Assembly: GCF_000428865.1 (NCBI RefSeq)
Contig: NZ_AUAT01000006.1
Location: forward strand, 1-64,000
Reading direction: 5' to 3'
Length of the DNA stretch: 64,000 nt
DNA from: Eremococcus coleocola DSM 15696
Lineage (GTDB): Bacteria; Bacillota; Bacilli; Lactobacillales; Aerococcaceae
Positions 44,735 through 56,235 of this stretch are shown here, piece by piece. Position numbers and translations under genes: made by a program. How positions within the stretch are numbered: the stretch's first letter is position 1; every line of letters starts with the position of its first letter. The notes below the pieces were generated by a model. The model had not been told where the DNA came from. It saw only the letters and a list, made by a program, of their open reading frames with translations, and did not search any database.

Positions 44735-45760
44735 TTAAAATTCATCTATTTCTGGTAATTTTGCTGATTTTCTTAAGAGTTCCATGGTTTGAGTCACTGC
44801 TAAAGAAGTTTGCTTCCAGTCTTCATAAACATAGGATAAATGTGTATCATCAGGATGGTTAATCACTTCAGCAAAATTAACCAATTCGTCATACATTGGA
44901 TTTTCTGGTGTATAAGCAATTAACGTTGCTTCCTGACCAGAAGCATCAATCAAGTCAACGCGATCAATCCGGGTAATTCCATGAATCACAATCGTTTCAT
45001 CATCCACATAAATTTCAGAGGTCAATTGGGAATGGACTCCTTTAGAAAGAAAGATATTTACCATAAAATCAGCATATTTGAGGTGAATTGTCCCAAATAA
45101 ATCGACCCCATTTTTACCTTTTTGGGCATTATAACGAACACTTTGAGGTAGACCAAATAAATCAATAGCTACATAAAGCGGGTATACCCCTAGGTCCATC
45201 AAGGCCCCCCCGGCCATAGCAGGATTAAAAACATTGGGCCCTTTTTCGCCTTTTTCCATAGCCGCTAAGTATTGAACATAGCGTGAGGAATATTGACCAA
45301 TATTAAAATTAGCCCCTAAAAAAGGTTGGCTGATTTCATCGAGCTTTCCTTTAACGAGTTCTTTTAGGCGGCGGTAGTTTCGATTTTGATAGTGGACCGC
45401 TGCTTCAAAGAAAAAGACGCCATTACGATTAGCAGCCTCTTCGAGTTCATGCCATTGAGCAATTGAAGTCACGATTGGTTTTTCAACAATCACATGCTTG
45501 CCCGCTTTGACGGCACGTAAGGCCTGGCTAAAATGCATAGCATTGGGACTCGCAATATAGACTAGATCAACCTCTGGATCAAATAAAATATTATTTAAAG
45601 CGTCCGTATAATAATCCGCTTGGTAAACTTGAGCAAAATCCTTTGCCGTATCGACCGACCGTGAATACACTGCCTTTAAGTGGTACAAATCAGTTAACTT
45701 ACATGCTTTAATAAATTGTTCAGTAATCCAGGAAGTTCCAATTGTTGCTACATTTATCAT
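44735..45760 (-). CDS. Gfo/Idh/MocA family oxidoreductase
   Basis: 341 residues. N-terminal Rossmann fold (VATIGTSWITEQFI, YIASPNAMHF), the family lysine in GKHVIVEKPI, and the C-terminal alpha/beta domain with GGALMDLGVYPLY. NAD(P)-dependent sugar or trans-dihydrodiol dehydrogenases share this pattern; no substrate can be assigned. RBS AGGAGGG. The gene stands alone between convergent and divergent neighbours. Confidence 0.9.
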   Translation of the reverse strand: MINVATIGTSWITEQFIKACKLTDLYHLKAVYSRSVDTAKDFAQVYQADYYTDALNNILFDPEVDLVYIASPNAMHFSQALRAVKAGKHVIVEKPIVTSIAQWHELEEAANRNGVFFFEAAVHYQNRNYRRLKELVKGKLDEISQPFLGANFNIGQYSSRYVQYLAAMEKGEKGPNVFNPAMAGGALMDLGVYPLYVAIDLFGLPQSVRYNAQKGKNGVDLFGTIHLKYADFMVNIFLSKGVHSQLTSEIYVDDETIVIHGITRIDRVDLIDASGQEATLIAYTPENPMYDELVNFAEVINHPDDTHLSYVYEDWKQTSLAVTQTMELLRKSAKLPEIDEF

Positions 45761-45878
45761 AGATTACCCTCCTGTTTAATCATTTTCTTAAATTATATCA
45801 CACTTATACTACTTGCGAGTAGAGGCTATCAAACACTTTTTAATCTTGAGCACACTAAAGCTTTGGCTTGACTAAATT

Positions 45879-45887
45879 TGCTATAAT
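45879..45887 (+). promoter_or_regulatory. Extended -10 promoter of the uvrC operon
   Basis: TGCTATAAT on the plus strand, about 24 nt before the first ATG. No good -35 box at the right distance. Confidence 0.5.
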
Positions 45888-45910
45888 AGAAATATAAAAG
45901 GAGGGTTAAG

Positions 45911-46282
45911 ATGACAGCGTTAGATAAACTTCAAATCAAGGGCCAACTAGTCAAAAGTAAATTTATTCAAGCCAAAGACGCCCAATTACTTTATATCCAA
46001 GTACTTTCTAAGCAAAATGAAAAAATTAATGCCCTCTTAGCCAAACATGGACTGGAATTCCTAATGGACCATCAGGAGGGAGACCCGGTCACTCTTTATG
46101 GTCACTATAATCAAAAACACCAATTTGTGGTTGAAAAATATCTATCGGCCCAAAAAGGGACAAGCTTATACGATCCGAAGCAACCCAAACATTTAAAATA
46201 TCCCCACCAAAAAAAATCTAACCTAAGGAGGACCTATGACTCATCCTCAAGACAAGCAAAATACCGATGTAAAAACGAATGA
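45911..46282 (+). CDS. Small protein of unknown function upstream of uvrC
   Basis: 123 residues with an excellent RBS (AAAGGAGGG). The first 85 residues look like a compact beta-rich domain (LQIKGQLVKSKFIQAKDAQL, GDPVTLYGHYNQKHQFVVEK), compatible with an OB-like fold. The C-terminal 35 are basic and polar. It overlaps uvrC by 47 nt, so uvrC is read from within it; the last residues may exist only because of the overlap. I do not recognise the family. The tight coupling suggests a DNA-repair or nucleic-acid role, by inference only. Confidence 0.75.
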   Translation: MTALDKLQIKGQLVKSKFIQAKDAQLLYIQVLSKQNEKINALLAKHGLEFLMDHQEGDPVTLYGHYNQKHQFVVEKYLSAQKGTSLYDPKQPKHLKYPHQKKSNLRRTYDSSSRQAKYRCKNE

Positions 46283-48068
46283 CATTCGCCAACATATCGA
46301 ACAAAAATTAGCTATTTTACCAAATGAACCTGGTTGTTACATTATGAAAGACAAAAATGGTCATATTATCTATGTGGGTAAGGCTAAAATCCTAAAAAAT
46401 CGGGTCCGCTCATACTTCCGCGGCGCTCATGATACCAAGACAACCAAGTTAGTTTCTGAAATTTGTGACTTTGAGTTTATTGTAACCAATTCTAATAAAG
46501 AAGCCTTAATTTTGGAAATCAATTTAATCCAGAAATATAAACCCCAATATAATATTCGTCTTAAAGAGGGAACCATGTATCCCTACCTAAAGATCACCAA
46601 AGAAAAAGACCCCCAACTCATCATTACTAATACAGTAAAAAATGATGGCGGTACCTACTTTGGCCCCTTCCCGAATGTTTATGCAGCAACTCAGACCCAA
46701 CAAGTTTTATATAAGGCTTATCCATTACGCCACTGTGGCCTCAATGAAAAACGCGCTTGCTTCTATTACCACCTCGGCCAATGTATTGGACCCTGCGACC
46801 ACGAAGTCCCGCAAGAAGTCTATGACCGCCAAATTGATAAGATTAAACGATTTTTCAAAGGGGATGTCGCCGAAATTAAGACAGCTTTAAAGGAGAAAAT
46901 GGAAACTGCCGCCGAAAAAATGGAATTTGAACAAGCCGCTGACTATCGCGACCAAATCCGCTATATTGAAACCACAGTCGAACAACAAAACGTCATGAAT
47001 AAAGACTATGACAATATGGATGTCTTCGCCTATGTCATGGACAAGTCCTGGTTATCTATTCAGGTCTTCATGTTACGTCAAGGATCTATACTAAAACGCA
47101 AGGCAATTATCGAGCCTTCTTATGGTAATCCTGAGGAAGAAGTTACTTCCCTGATTGCCCGTTTCTATAAGGAACAAGCCCAAATCCAACCCAAGGCCAT
47201 TCTCGTTCCTTCGGATGTTGACCATGAACTCCTCCATGATTTCCTTGATCTGCCCGTTTCAACCCCACTTCGAGGTAAGAAACATTCTATCTTAGAGCTT
47301 TGCGAGAAAAATGCTAAGATCGCCCTCGATGAAAAATTCCGATTGGATGCTATGAGTCACAAGAAAACCGTCCAAGCCGTTCAAGAATTAGCAGATGCCC
47401 TTAATATTCCCCAAGCCGAACATATTGAATCCTTTGACCATTCGAATATTCAAGGAACCAATGCGGTCTCAGGTATGGTGGTCTACACCCATGGTAAGGA
47501 AGATCGGAAAAATTACCGCAAATATAAAATTAAAACTGTGGAGGGTGCCAATGAATTTGCTTCGACCCAAGAAGTTATCCGCCGCCGCTATAGCCGCTTA
47601 CTTAAAGAAGAAAAGCCCCTACCTGATTTAATCCTTATGGACGGGGGCATTGTCCAAGTCCGCGCTGCTCGCGATGTGATTGAAAATGAATTAGGTCTAG
47701 CTATCCCGGTAGCTGGCATGGTCAAAAATGACCACCATAAAACCGCCGCCCTCTTAGATGGATATAGTGAAAAAATCATATATTTAGATCCCCGAAGTCA
47801 GGCTTTCCGCCTCCTTCAAAGAGTCCAAGAAGAAGTCCACCGATATGCAATTTCTTACCACCGCAATGTCCGTTCTAAGAATACCTTCGCTTCAATCTTA
47901 GAAGAAATCGATGGGGTTGGACCTAAGACCCGCAGCAAATTATTGAAGCACTTTAAATCCTTACAGAAAATTAAAATCGCAAGTTCCGAAGAAATTCAAG
48001 CCCTTGGAATTAATCAAAAAACAGCTATAGCTGTTTTAGAAGCTTTAAATAAAACAAGCAGAGATTAG
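46236..48068 (+). CDS. uvrC: Excinuclease ABC subunit C
   Basis: Nucleotide-excision-repair endonuclease that makes both incisions. 610 residues: N-terminal GIY-YIG domain (GCYIMKDKNGHIIYVGKAKI), a cysteine-containing segment (ACFYYHLGQCIGPCDHEV), the UVR motif (EFEQAADYRDQI) that binds UvrB, the RNase H-like 5' nuclease with SFDHSNIQG, and a C-terminal HhH pair (VGPKTRSKLLKHF). AAGGAGGACCT precedes the ATG. N-terminal residues 1-20 extend slightly beyond the usual start. Confidence 0.97.
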   Translation: MTHPQDKQNTDVKTNDIRQHIEQKLAILPNEPGCYIMKDKNGHIIYVGKAKILKNRVRSYFRGAHDTKTTKLVSEICDFEFIVTNSNKEALILEINLIQKYKPQYNIRLKEGTMYPYLKITKEKDPQLIITNTVKNDGGTYFGPFPNVYAATQTQQVLYKAYPLRHCGLNEKRACFYYHLGQCIGPCDHEVPQEVYDRQIDKIKRFFKGDVAEIKTALKEKMETAAEKMEFEQAADYRDQIRYIETTVEQQNVMNKDYDNMDVFAYVMDKSWLSIQVFMLRQGSILKRKAIIEPSYGNPEEEVTSLIARFYKEQAQIQPKAILVPSDVDHELLHDFLDLPVSTPLRGKKHSILELCEKNAKIALDEKFRLDAMSHKKTVQAVQELADALNIPQAEHIESFDHSNIQGTNAVSGMVVYTHGKEDRKNYRKYKIKTVEGANEFASTQEVIRRRYSRLLKEEKPLPDLILMDGGIVQVRAARDVIENELGLAIPVAGMVKNDHHKTAALLDGYSEKIIYLDPRSQAFRLLQRVQEEVHRYAISYHRNVRSKNTFASILEEIDGVGPKTRSKLLKHFKSLQKIKIASSEEIQALGINQKTAIAVLEALNKTSRD

Positions 48069-48105
48069 GATATTAAATATCCTAATCTCTGCTTTATTTT
48101 TTATT
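48058..48105 (+). terminator. Terminator of uvrC
   Basis: A perfect 16-bp stem starting GCAGAGATTAGGATAT, loop TAA, then T-rich sequence. The uvrC stop codon lies inside the left arm. Confidence 0.92.
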
Positions 48106-48135
48106 TTAAATAATCACTAGATCTATTTTTTTAAC

Positions 48136-49515
48136 TTAGAAAACAATCACAGGGGTCCCGTAATCCACATAAGAATAGATTAAAGATACTTGGTCATATG
48201 GAGTGTTAATACAACCCAGTGAACCTGCATAGGTATGGACATCGCCACCAAAGGCTGATTGCCAAGAAGCGTCATGAATACCTTGGGCCTTATCATCAAA
48301 ACGAATCCAGTAGGATACTGGGGTTGAATAATTCACATTGTAGAATTGATTGTACCCCACTAAATTCGTGTCAGTTAGCATTTCAATGACAGCATTGGCT
48401 CCTGGTACTGTTTCAGCCCCATCTTTACCTGAAACAATAGGGGTTTCTGTAATTAGGGTACCTTCATAGTATAGGTACATAGTTTGACTAGCTAAATCAA
48501 CCTCAACATAAGTATCACCAATATCATCAGCTGCCCCTGCAATTCCTCCAGTAGAGTAAAAGACTGGCTCAGCTGGAACTGACTTGCCCGCTTCTAAAGC
48601 TGAAGCAATGGCTTCTGTTTCGGCTTCAACATCAATTTCCCAACCTAAAATTCCTGGTTGGACTTCTACTTTACCAAAGTTAGTCGAATTAAATTCACGA
48701 TATTTATTAAAGGTTGAATATTTTTCATTGAGCTCGGTTAAATAAGCAGCAATGGCTTCGCGGTCTAATTGAATTTCATCATCATCCGATAAAGTCATCC
48801 ATGATTCAATCTTCTTTTTGTCAGTTTCAACGGTGTCACCACCTAATTCAAAAGAAAATTCATTATTTGCAATTTTATCGATTTTAGTTAACTTATCTTG
48901 AAGTTTCTTATTATCTTCCACTGCGATTGGTTGATCATAAGCTTCTTCTAATTTAATGTCTGTTTCTTTAGTGGTTAAAGCTTGATCTAGAACTTCTTCC
49001 AGCTTTTCTGCTTGGATTTCAGTGCCAGCCTGTCCTTCTGTTGCGTAGTATCCTTTAGCTTCATCATAAGCCAATTCTGCTTGGATGGCAGGTTTGCGTT
49101 TGTTCCCCTTAAGCTCACTTTGATTTAAATCAGAGGCTAAATCAGCCACATCTAAATCAACTTCTTGACCTAAACTATCAGCATACACCTTAGCCGTCAG
49201 CATTTCACTCATCCAATTAGCATGGTCTTGTTGCTTAAAGGCTTGCTTGATTGATTTATTTAAGTTGAAAGTTGGCTTTAAATCAGCCAATTGAATTTTT
49301 TTAACTGTTTGGCCATCCTCGATTAATTTATATTCTTTAGCTAAGAGTTGTTTTTCAACTTTGTCGCTCGCTGCTTTGACTGTAAGGTTAGAAATATCAA
49401 TCCCTGCATATTGAGAATTGAAATTAAAATGGTCTTGAAAGTAAAAGAAACCTCCACAATAGATTAACCCAAAAAGAACAAAAACACCCATCACGAGCTT
49501 TAAGAACTTTTTCAT
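48136..49515 (-). CDS. L,D-transpeptidase (YkuD) with PG_binding_4 domains, copy 2
   Basis: 459 residues. Membrane anchor at about 5-27, two PG_binding_4-type segments, and a C-terminal YkuD domain: YVEVDLASQTMYLYYEGTLI, TPIVSGKDG, GIHDASW, GSLGCINTP with C435. The architecture equals the gene at 41353, and the two differ mostly in the linker region, so they are paralogues. Strong RBS AAGGAAGGG. Two such enzymes suggest that 3-3 crosslinking is a regular part of wall synthesis in this organism. Confidence 0.92.
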   Translation of the reverse strand: MKKFLKLVMGVFVLFGLIYCGGFFYFQDHFNFNSQYAGIDISNLTVKAASDKVEKQLLAKEYKLIEDGQTVKKIQLADLKPTFNLNKSIKQAFKQQDHANWMSEMLTAKVYADSLGQEVDLDVADLASDLNQSELKGNKRKPAIQAELAYDEAKGYYATEGQAGTEIQAEKLEEVLDQALTTKETDIKLEEAYDQPIAVEDNKKLQDKLTKIDKIANNEFSFELGGDTVETDKKKIESWMTLSDDDEIQLDREAIAAYLTELNEKYSTFNKYREFNSTNFGKVEVQPGILGWEIDVEAETEAIASALEAGKSVPAEPVFYSTGGIAGAADDIGDTYVEVDLASQTMYLYYEGTLITETPIVSGKDGAETVPGANAVIEMLTDTNLVGYNQFYNVNYSTPVSYWIRFDDKAQGIHDASWQSAFGGDVHTYAGSLGCINTPYDQVSLIYSYVDYGTPVIVF

Positions 49516-49637
49516 CGCAGTAACCCTTCCTTTATAATTCGATAATAATCTTTAAAAAATATTAAGTATTTAAAAGATACCATGAAAACTTAAAGGAATC
49601 AATGTTATCTAGCATATTTTTTATGAGAAAATAGTTA

Positions 49638-49676
49638 AAAAGTCAGATAAAGAAATACATTCTTTGTCCGACTTTT
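49638..49676 (-). terminator. Terminator of the gatCAB operon
   Basis: AAAAGTC-GA-AAAGAA pairs with TTCTTT-TC-GACTTTT just past the gatB stop. Confidence 0.75.
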
Positions 49677-49688
49677 CTTCTTTTAAAC

Positions 49689-51119
49689 TTATAATTTCGC
49701 TAAGGTTTCTTCTAATAATTGATTAATTACTTGTGGATTGGCTTTTCCCTTAGAGGCTTTCATAATTTGACCGACAAAGAATCCAAGTGCCCGTCCTTTA
49801 CCATTCTTATAATCTTCAACTGATTGAGGATTATTAGCAATGGCTTCATCAATCATTGGTTGCAATTTGGCTGGATCAGAAATTTGGGCCATCCCTTGGG
49901 CTTCGACGACTTCCTCAGCATCACCACCTTCAGTCACTAAGATTTTAAAGAGTTTCTTAGCGATTTTAGATGAAATGGTTCCCTTATCAATTAATTGAAT
50001 CATTTGACTCAAATTATGGGGCGTTAATTCAGTTTCATTCAAGGATACTTGCGCCTTATTTAAGTGGGCAGACACTTCGCCCATCAACCAGTTAGAAGTT
50101 TGTTTAGGGTCAGCTCCTTCAGCTACCGTTTGATCAAAGAAATCTGACATTAACTTAGTTTGAGTTAAAACCATGGCATCATATTCAGGTAATTCATATT
50201 TTTCAACATACCGCTGACGACGTTGGTCTGGCATCTCAGGTAATTCAGCTTTAACTTTTTCCACCCAATCACGGCTAATATGTACCGGTGGAATATCTGG
50301 TTCGGGGAAGTAACGATAATCGGCCGCCCCTTCTTTGACCCGCATCAAGATTGTGTCGCCAGTTGCTTCATCATAACGTCGAGTTTCTTGTTGGATGATA
50401 CCCCCAGCCCGTATAATATCCGCTTGACGGGCCTCTTCAAAGGCTAAACCTTTACGTACATAGTTAAAGGAGTTTAAGTTCTTCAGCTCTGTTTTAGTCC
50501 CAAATTTTTCTTGACCATAAGGGCGAATAGAGATATTGGCGTCACAACGAAGGGATCCTTCTTCCATCCGGACATCAGAAACATCAGTGTATAAGATTTT
50601 TTCCCGTAAGGCTTCAAGGTAAGCATATGCTTCTTCCGGTGACCGCATATCCGCTTCCGATACGATTTCAATCAAGGGGGTTCCTTGACGGTTCAAGTCT
50701 ACATAGGAGAAGCCATCGGTACCGTGGGTATTTTTACCTGCATCTTCTTCCAAGTGAACCCGTTCAATTCGGATTTTTTTCTTATGACCATTGACTTCGA
50801 TTTCAATCCACCCATTCGTCCCGATTGGAAAATCATTTTGGGAAATTTGATAAGCGGCTGGGTTATCAGGATAGAAGTAATTTTTCCGGTCAAAGCGCAT
50901 AGTTTCTGCAATATGACAGTTTAAAGCTAAGGCTGCCCGCATCCCAAATTCAATGGCTGCCTTATTAAGAACAGGTAGCGCCCCTGGGTAGGCCCAGTCT
51001 TTTTCATTGGTATTTGAGTTAGGCTCAGCTCCAAAGTGAGCGGGAGAGCTAGAGAAAATCTTGGTTTCAGTTTTTAGTTCTACATGGACTTCAAGTCCAA
51101 TGACAGTTTCAAAGTTCAT
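49689..51119 (-). CDS. gatB: Glu-tRNA(Gln)/Asp-tRNA(Asn) amidotransferase subunit B
   Basis: 476 residues. Begins [20 protein letters not shown] as in the family and has the kinase-like cradle ([26 protein letters not shown]) plus the C-terminal YqeY-like helical domain that contacts tRNA. With GatA and GatC it transamidates mischarged Glu-tRNA(Gln). The start overlaps the gatA stop (TAATG). Confidence 0.97.
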   Translation of the reverse strand: MNFETVIGLEVHVELKTETKIFSSSPAHFGAEPNSNTNEKDWAYPGALPVLNKAAIEFGMRAALALNCHIAETMRFDRKNYFYPDNPAAYQISQNDFPIGTNGWIEIEVNGHKKKIRIERVHLEEDAGKNTHGTDGFSYVDLNRQGTPLIEIVSEADMRSPEEAYAYLEALREKILYTDVSDVRMEEGSLRCDANISIRPYGQEKFGTKTELKNLNSFNYVRKGLAFEEARQADIIRAGGIIQQETRRYDEATGDTILMRVKEGAADYRYFPEPDIPPVHISRDWVEKVKAELPEMPDQRRQRYVEKYELPEYDAMVLTQTKLMSDFFDQTVAEGADPKQTSNWLMGEVSAHLNKAQVSLNETELTPHNLSQMIQLIDKGTISSKIAKKLFKILVTEGGDAEEVVEAQGMAQISDPAKLQPMIDEAIANNPQSVEDYKNGKGRALGFFVGQIMKASKGKANPQVINQLLEETLAKL

Positions 51120-52594
51120 TACTTGTCTCCCTTCACAAAATTAGGTTCTTGGCTTAAATAATCATGACCTTGTTCGAAAGCGTGAGCTACTTGGTATAAA
51201 GTAGCTTCATCTTGAGCTTTAGCCATTAATTGTAAGCCAATCGGTAGACCCGCTTGGTCTAAGCCCGCTGGAATTGAAATGGCAGGTAGACCGGTTAAGT
51301 TGGAATTGACCGTTAATAAGTCAGCTGTATACATTTCTACTGGGTCTTTAGTTTCTTTACCTCCAATTAAGAAGGCAGTAGAGGTAGTTGTTGGTCCCAT
51401 AATTAAATCATATTGGTCGAAGACTGCTTGGAATTCTTGCTTGATGAGAGTCCGTACTTGGGCTGCCTTCTTGAAGTACAAGTCAAAGGCTCCAGCAGAT
51501 AAAGAAAAGGTTCCTAAGATAATCCGACGTTTCACTTCATCACCGAATCCTTCTGACCGTGATTGCACGTAAACTTCTTCTAAAGTTTGAGCTGCTTCAG
51601 ACCGATAACCATAACGGATACCATCATAACGTTGTAAGTTTGAAGATGCTTCAGAAGAAGCAATAATATAATACACATTAATCCCATAAACAGAATGCGG
51701 TAGGGAAACTTCTTCCACGGTTGCACCTTGGCTTTCAAAGAAGTCAGCGGCTTCTTGCATCCGTTGCCGGATTTCAGTATTAATTGAATCTACTTTATAT
51801 TCTTTAGGGAAAGCAATCTTCATTCCTTTAAGGTCTTGACCAATTTTGCTTGAAAAATCATATTGATCAGTTGGTAGTGAAGTCGAATCGCCTTCATCAT
51901 GACCTGCAATCACTTCTAGTAGTAAGGCATTATCAGCCACGGTATGAGTTAATGGACCTACTTGGTCTAAGGAAGAACCGAAAGAGATAACCCCTAACCG
52001 AGAAACCGTGCCGTAGGTTGGTTTCATCCCAACTAAACCATTAAAGGCAGCTGGGTTACGGACAGACCCCCCCGTATCAGTACCTAAAGCTCCTGGTACT
52101 TGTTGGCTAGCTACCACTGCAGCTGATCCACCAGAAGATCCCCCAGGTACTCGTTCTAAGTCCCAAGGATTATGGACGGGTCCGAAATAAGAAGTTTGGT
52201 TGGACCCACCCATGGCAAATTCATCCATATTGACCTTACCAATAATAATGGCACCGGCCGCTTTTAGTTTAGCAATCACCGTCGCATCATAAGTTGGCAC
52301 AAAGTTTTCTAACATTTTTGAGGCCGCGGTGGTTCTTAAACCTTCCGTTAAAATATTGTCTTTAATTGCTAGAGGAATACCATTTAAGACAGGAGCATCT
52401 GAACCATAGCCAATTTGATCGGCTTGTTCTGCTGCCGCTAAGGCTTGTTCTTTATTTAAAGTAATAAATGCATTAATGGCTTCATCCTTTTGCTCGATAT
52501 CGGCGTAAATAGCGGTCACCAAATCTTTAGAGCTATAATTACCTGCTGCTAAATCAGCTTTAATCCCGTGTAAGGTTTTTGAAAATTCTACCAT
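51119..52594 (-). CDS. gatA: Glu-tRNA(Gln) amidotransferase subunit A
   Basis: Amidase-signature enzyme that releases ammonia from glutamine. The Ser-cis-Ser-Lys triad is visible in PLAIKDNI (lysine) and GGSSGGSAA, and [12 protein letters not shown] follows. About 491 residues. I start at 52594 ([10 protein letters not shown]), one base after the gatC stop; a GTG five codons upstream lies inside gatC. Confidence 0.97.
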   Translation of the reverse strand: MVEFSKTLHGIKADLAAGNYSSKDLVTAIYADIEQKDEAINAFITLNKEQALAAAEQADQIGYGSDAPVLNGIPLAIKDNILTEGLRTTAASKMLENFVPTYDATVIAKLKAAGAIIIGKVNMDEFAMGGSNQTSYFGPVHNPWDLERVPGGSSGGSAAVVASQQVPGALGTDTGGSVRNPAAFNGLVGMKPTYGTVSRLGVISFGSSLDQVGPLTHTVADNALLLEVIAGHDEGDSTSLPTDQYDFSSKIGQDLKGMKIAFPKEYKVDSINTEIRQRMQEAADFFESQGATVEEVSLPHSVYGINVYYIIASSEASSNLQRYDGIRYGYRSEAAQTLEEVYVQSRSEGFGDEVKRRIILGTFSLSAGAFDLYFKKAAQVRTLIKQEFQAVFDQYDLIMGPTTTSTAFLIGGKETKDPVEMYTADLLTVNSNLTGLPAISIPAGLDQAGLPIGLQLMAKAQDEATLYQVAHAFEQGHDYLSQEPNFVKGDK

Positions 52595-52595
52595 T

Positions 52596-52892
52596 CTATT
52601 CTTCCCCACTTTCTAAAATAGCTGGCACCTTGATAAAGCCATCTTGACTCTCCGGTGTATTGGCTAAGAAAGCTTCCCGTTTACCAGATAACTTGGCTTG
52701 GTCGGGACGGTAAATATTTTCTAAGGCATTACCAAAGTAAGTTGGTTGAACGCCTTCGGTATCGACTTCTTGTAATTGTTGAACCATGCTAACAATCTCT
52801 TGAATGTCAGCTTCAAAGGCTGCTGCACGATCAGCCGCAATATTAAGTTTAGCTAGTTTAGCTACCCGCTCAAAATTATCTATTCCTAACAT
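52596..52892 (-). CDS. gatC: Glu-tRNA(Gln) amidotransferase subunit C
   Basis: 98 residues. Family pattern VAKLAKLNI at the start, [14 protein letters not shown] in the middle and [18 protein letters not shown] at the end. GatC stabilises GatA-GatB. RBS AGAGGAGCG. It lies between camS and gatA. Confidence 0.95.
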   Translation of the reverse strand: MLGIDNFERVAKLAKLNIAADRAAAFEADIQEIVSMVQQLQEVDTEGVQPTYFGNALENIYRPDQAKLSGKREAFLANTPESQDGFIKVPAILESGEE

Positions 52893-52910
52893 GTATTCGC
52901 TCCTCTTCTT

Positions 52911-54146
52911 TTAATTCAAAATTGTTACTTGGAACTGGTCTGAGTTAGCATTTCTCACCAGTAAGGCCTCTAAACCAGATACGGAAGATATCTTAATTTC
53001 AATGGGTACCCCTTCTGGCAAGCGACGACTCGCGACGTCATTCACGTATTGGCTGATAGCCGTAATTTCTGTTTCTTGGAAAAATTGAGTAATAATTTCA
53101 ATATTCAATTCAGCCAAGCCATTATCAATATACCAAGCATCTCCCGAAATTCCATTAAGATTAGGGAAGAAATTCTCAACATCGTTGGCAAAATCAGTGA
53201 AATAATTATATTGGTCATTTTGACTTTGATCATCTCTCACCGGTAATAAAACGCGATATTCATTATGTTCTGCCCAATCACTCACATTGTTCCCTTCCCG
53301 GGAAATTCCATCCAGCAGATAAGTGCCCCCAATATTTTCAGAATCAGGCGTTGAGGCATAGATTCCGACTACAATCGGAACGGACCGCAATTGTTCCGTA
53401 TTTCTTAATCGGCCTACGATAATATTGGCGTACTGTTTACCGCGTTCCCGCATTTCACCCACAGAAATTTCTGTTTGATATTCGGTACCATCACTATCGG
53501 TATATTGGTAGAGTGAATTCATGGAAAGACCAATTACCACGCCACCTAAAGAAAAACCATCATCTGACTCAACCATAATATCTTTTTCCATAATCTGGTT
53601 AAGATAAATCGGTGGAATTTGTTCATCTACAACCGTTGCTTCGGTTGCTTGGGACTCTTGCGATTCATCTGACTCTTGACCTTCAGGTTGGTCCCCTGGT
53701 GCCGTTGATTCAGAAGAGGATTCAACATCTTTGATATCTTCTGCCGGTAGTTCAGGGTTTAGACCTTCACCATTAGTTTCAGATTCCCGACTCAGCCATG
53801 CAGTCATTGTGTCCGCATCAATTAATTGTCCTTCTTGTAAATAATATTGATTAGTCGGAAAGACTGATTTAGAAATCCGCATTAAACCTGCTTCAAAAGC
53901 AGCCATATTACGTGCCCCTAAAAGGTTGGTATTGTCAGTATCAGAAATACCTAAATTATACTTACCATCCGTAATAACCGCCCGATAGTATTCATCTGAA
54001 ATTTGATTATCCGTTGTTTGAACACTCACTTCGTTTGGCGCTAAAGAAGCTTCTCGATCTTCTTGATTACCTAAGTTGTTCAAACACCCACTTAATACGA
54101 CACTTAATAAACTAATTAAGGATAAGACCTTGAGTGATTTGCGCAT
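52911..54146 (-). CDS. camS: CamS-type sex-pheromone lipoprotein
   Basis: About 411 residues. Lipoprotein signal MRKSLKVLSLISLLSVVLSG with the lipobox cysteine next, then DQISDEYYRAVITDGKY and RGLM-like segments (NMAAFEAGLMRISKSVFPT) of CamS. The signal peptide of enterococcal CamS is processed to the cAM373 pheromone; whether that happens here is not known. A Ser/Glu-rich linker (about residues 135-170) is unusual in length. The ATG at 54146 gives a normal signal; an earlier ATG overlaps the ligA end. Confidence 0.9.
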   Translation of the reverse strand: MRKSLKVLSLISLLSVVLSGCLNNLGNQEDREASLAPNEVSVQTTDNQISDEYYRAVITDGKYNLGISDTDNTNLLGARNMAAFEAGLMRISKSVFPTNQYYLQEGQLIDADTMTAWLSRESETNGEGLNPELPAEDIKDVESSSESTAPGDQPEGQESDESQESQATEATVVDEQIPPIYLNQIMEKDIMVESDDGFSLGGVVIGLSMNSLYQYTDSDGTEYQTEISVGEMRERGKQYANIIVGRLRNTEQLRSVPIVVGIYASTPDSENIGGTYLLDGISREGNNVSDWAEHNEYRVLLPVRDDQSQNDQYNYFTDFANDVENFFPNLNGISGDAWYIDNGLAELNIEIITQFFQETEITAISQYVNDVASRRLPEGVPIEIKISSVSGLEALLVRNANSDQFQVTILN

Positions 54147-54150
54147 TAGA

Positions 54151-56214
<2,064 letters not shown>

Positions 56215-56235
56215 TCAAACATCTGCCATCTTAGA

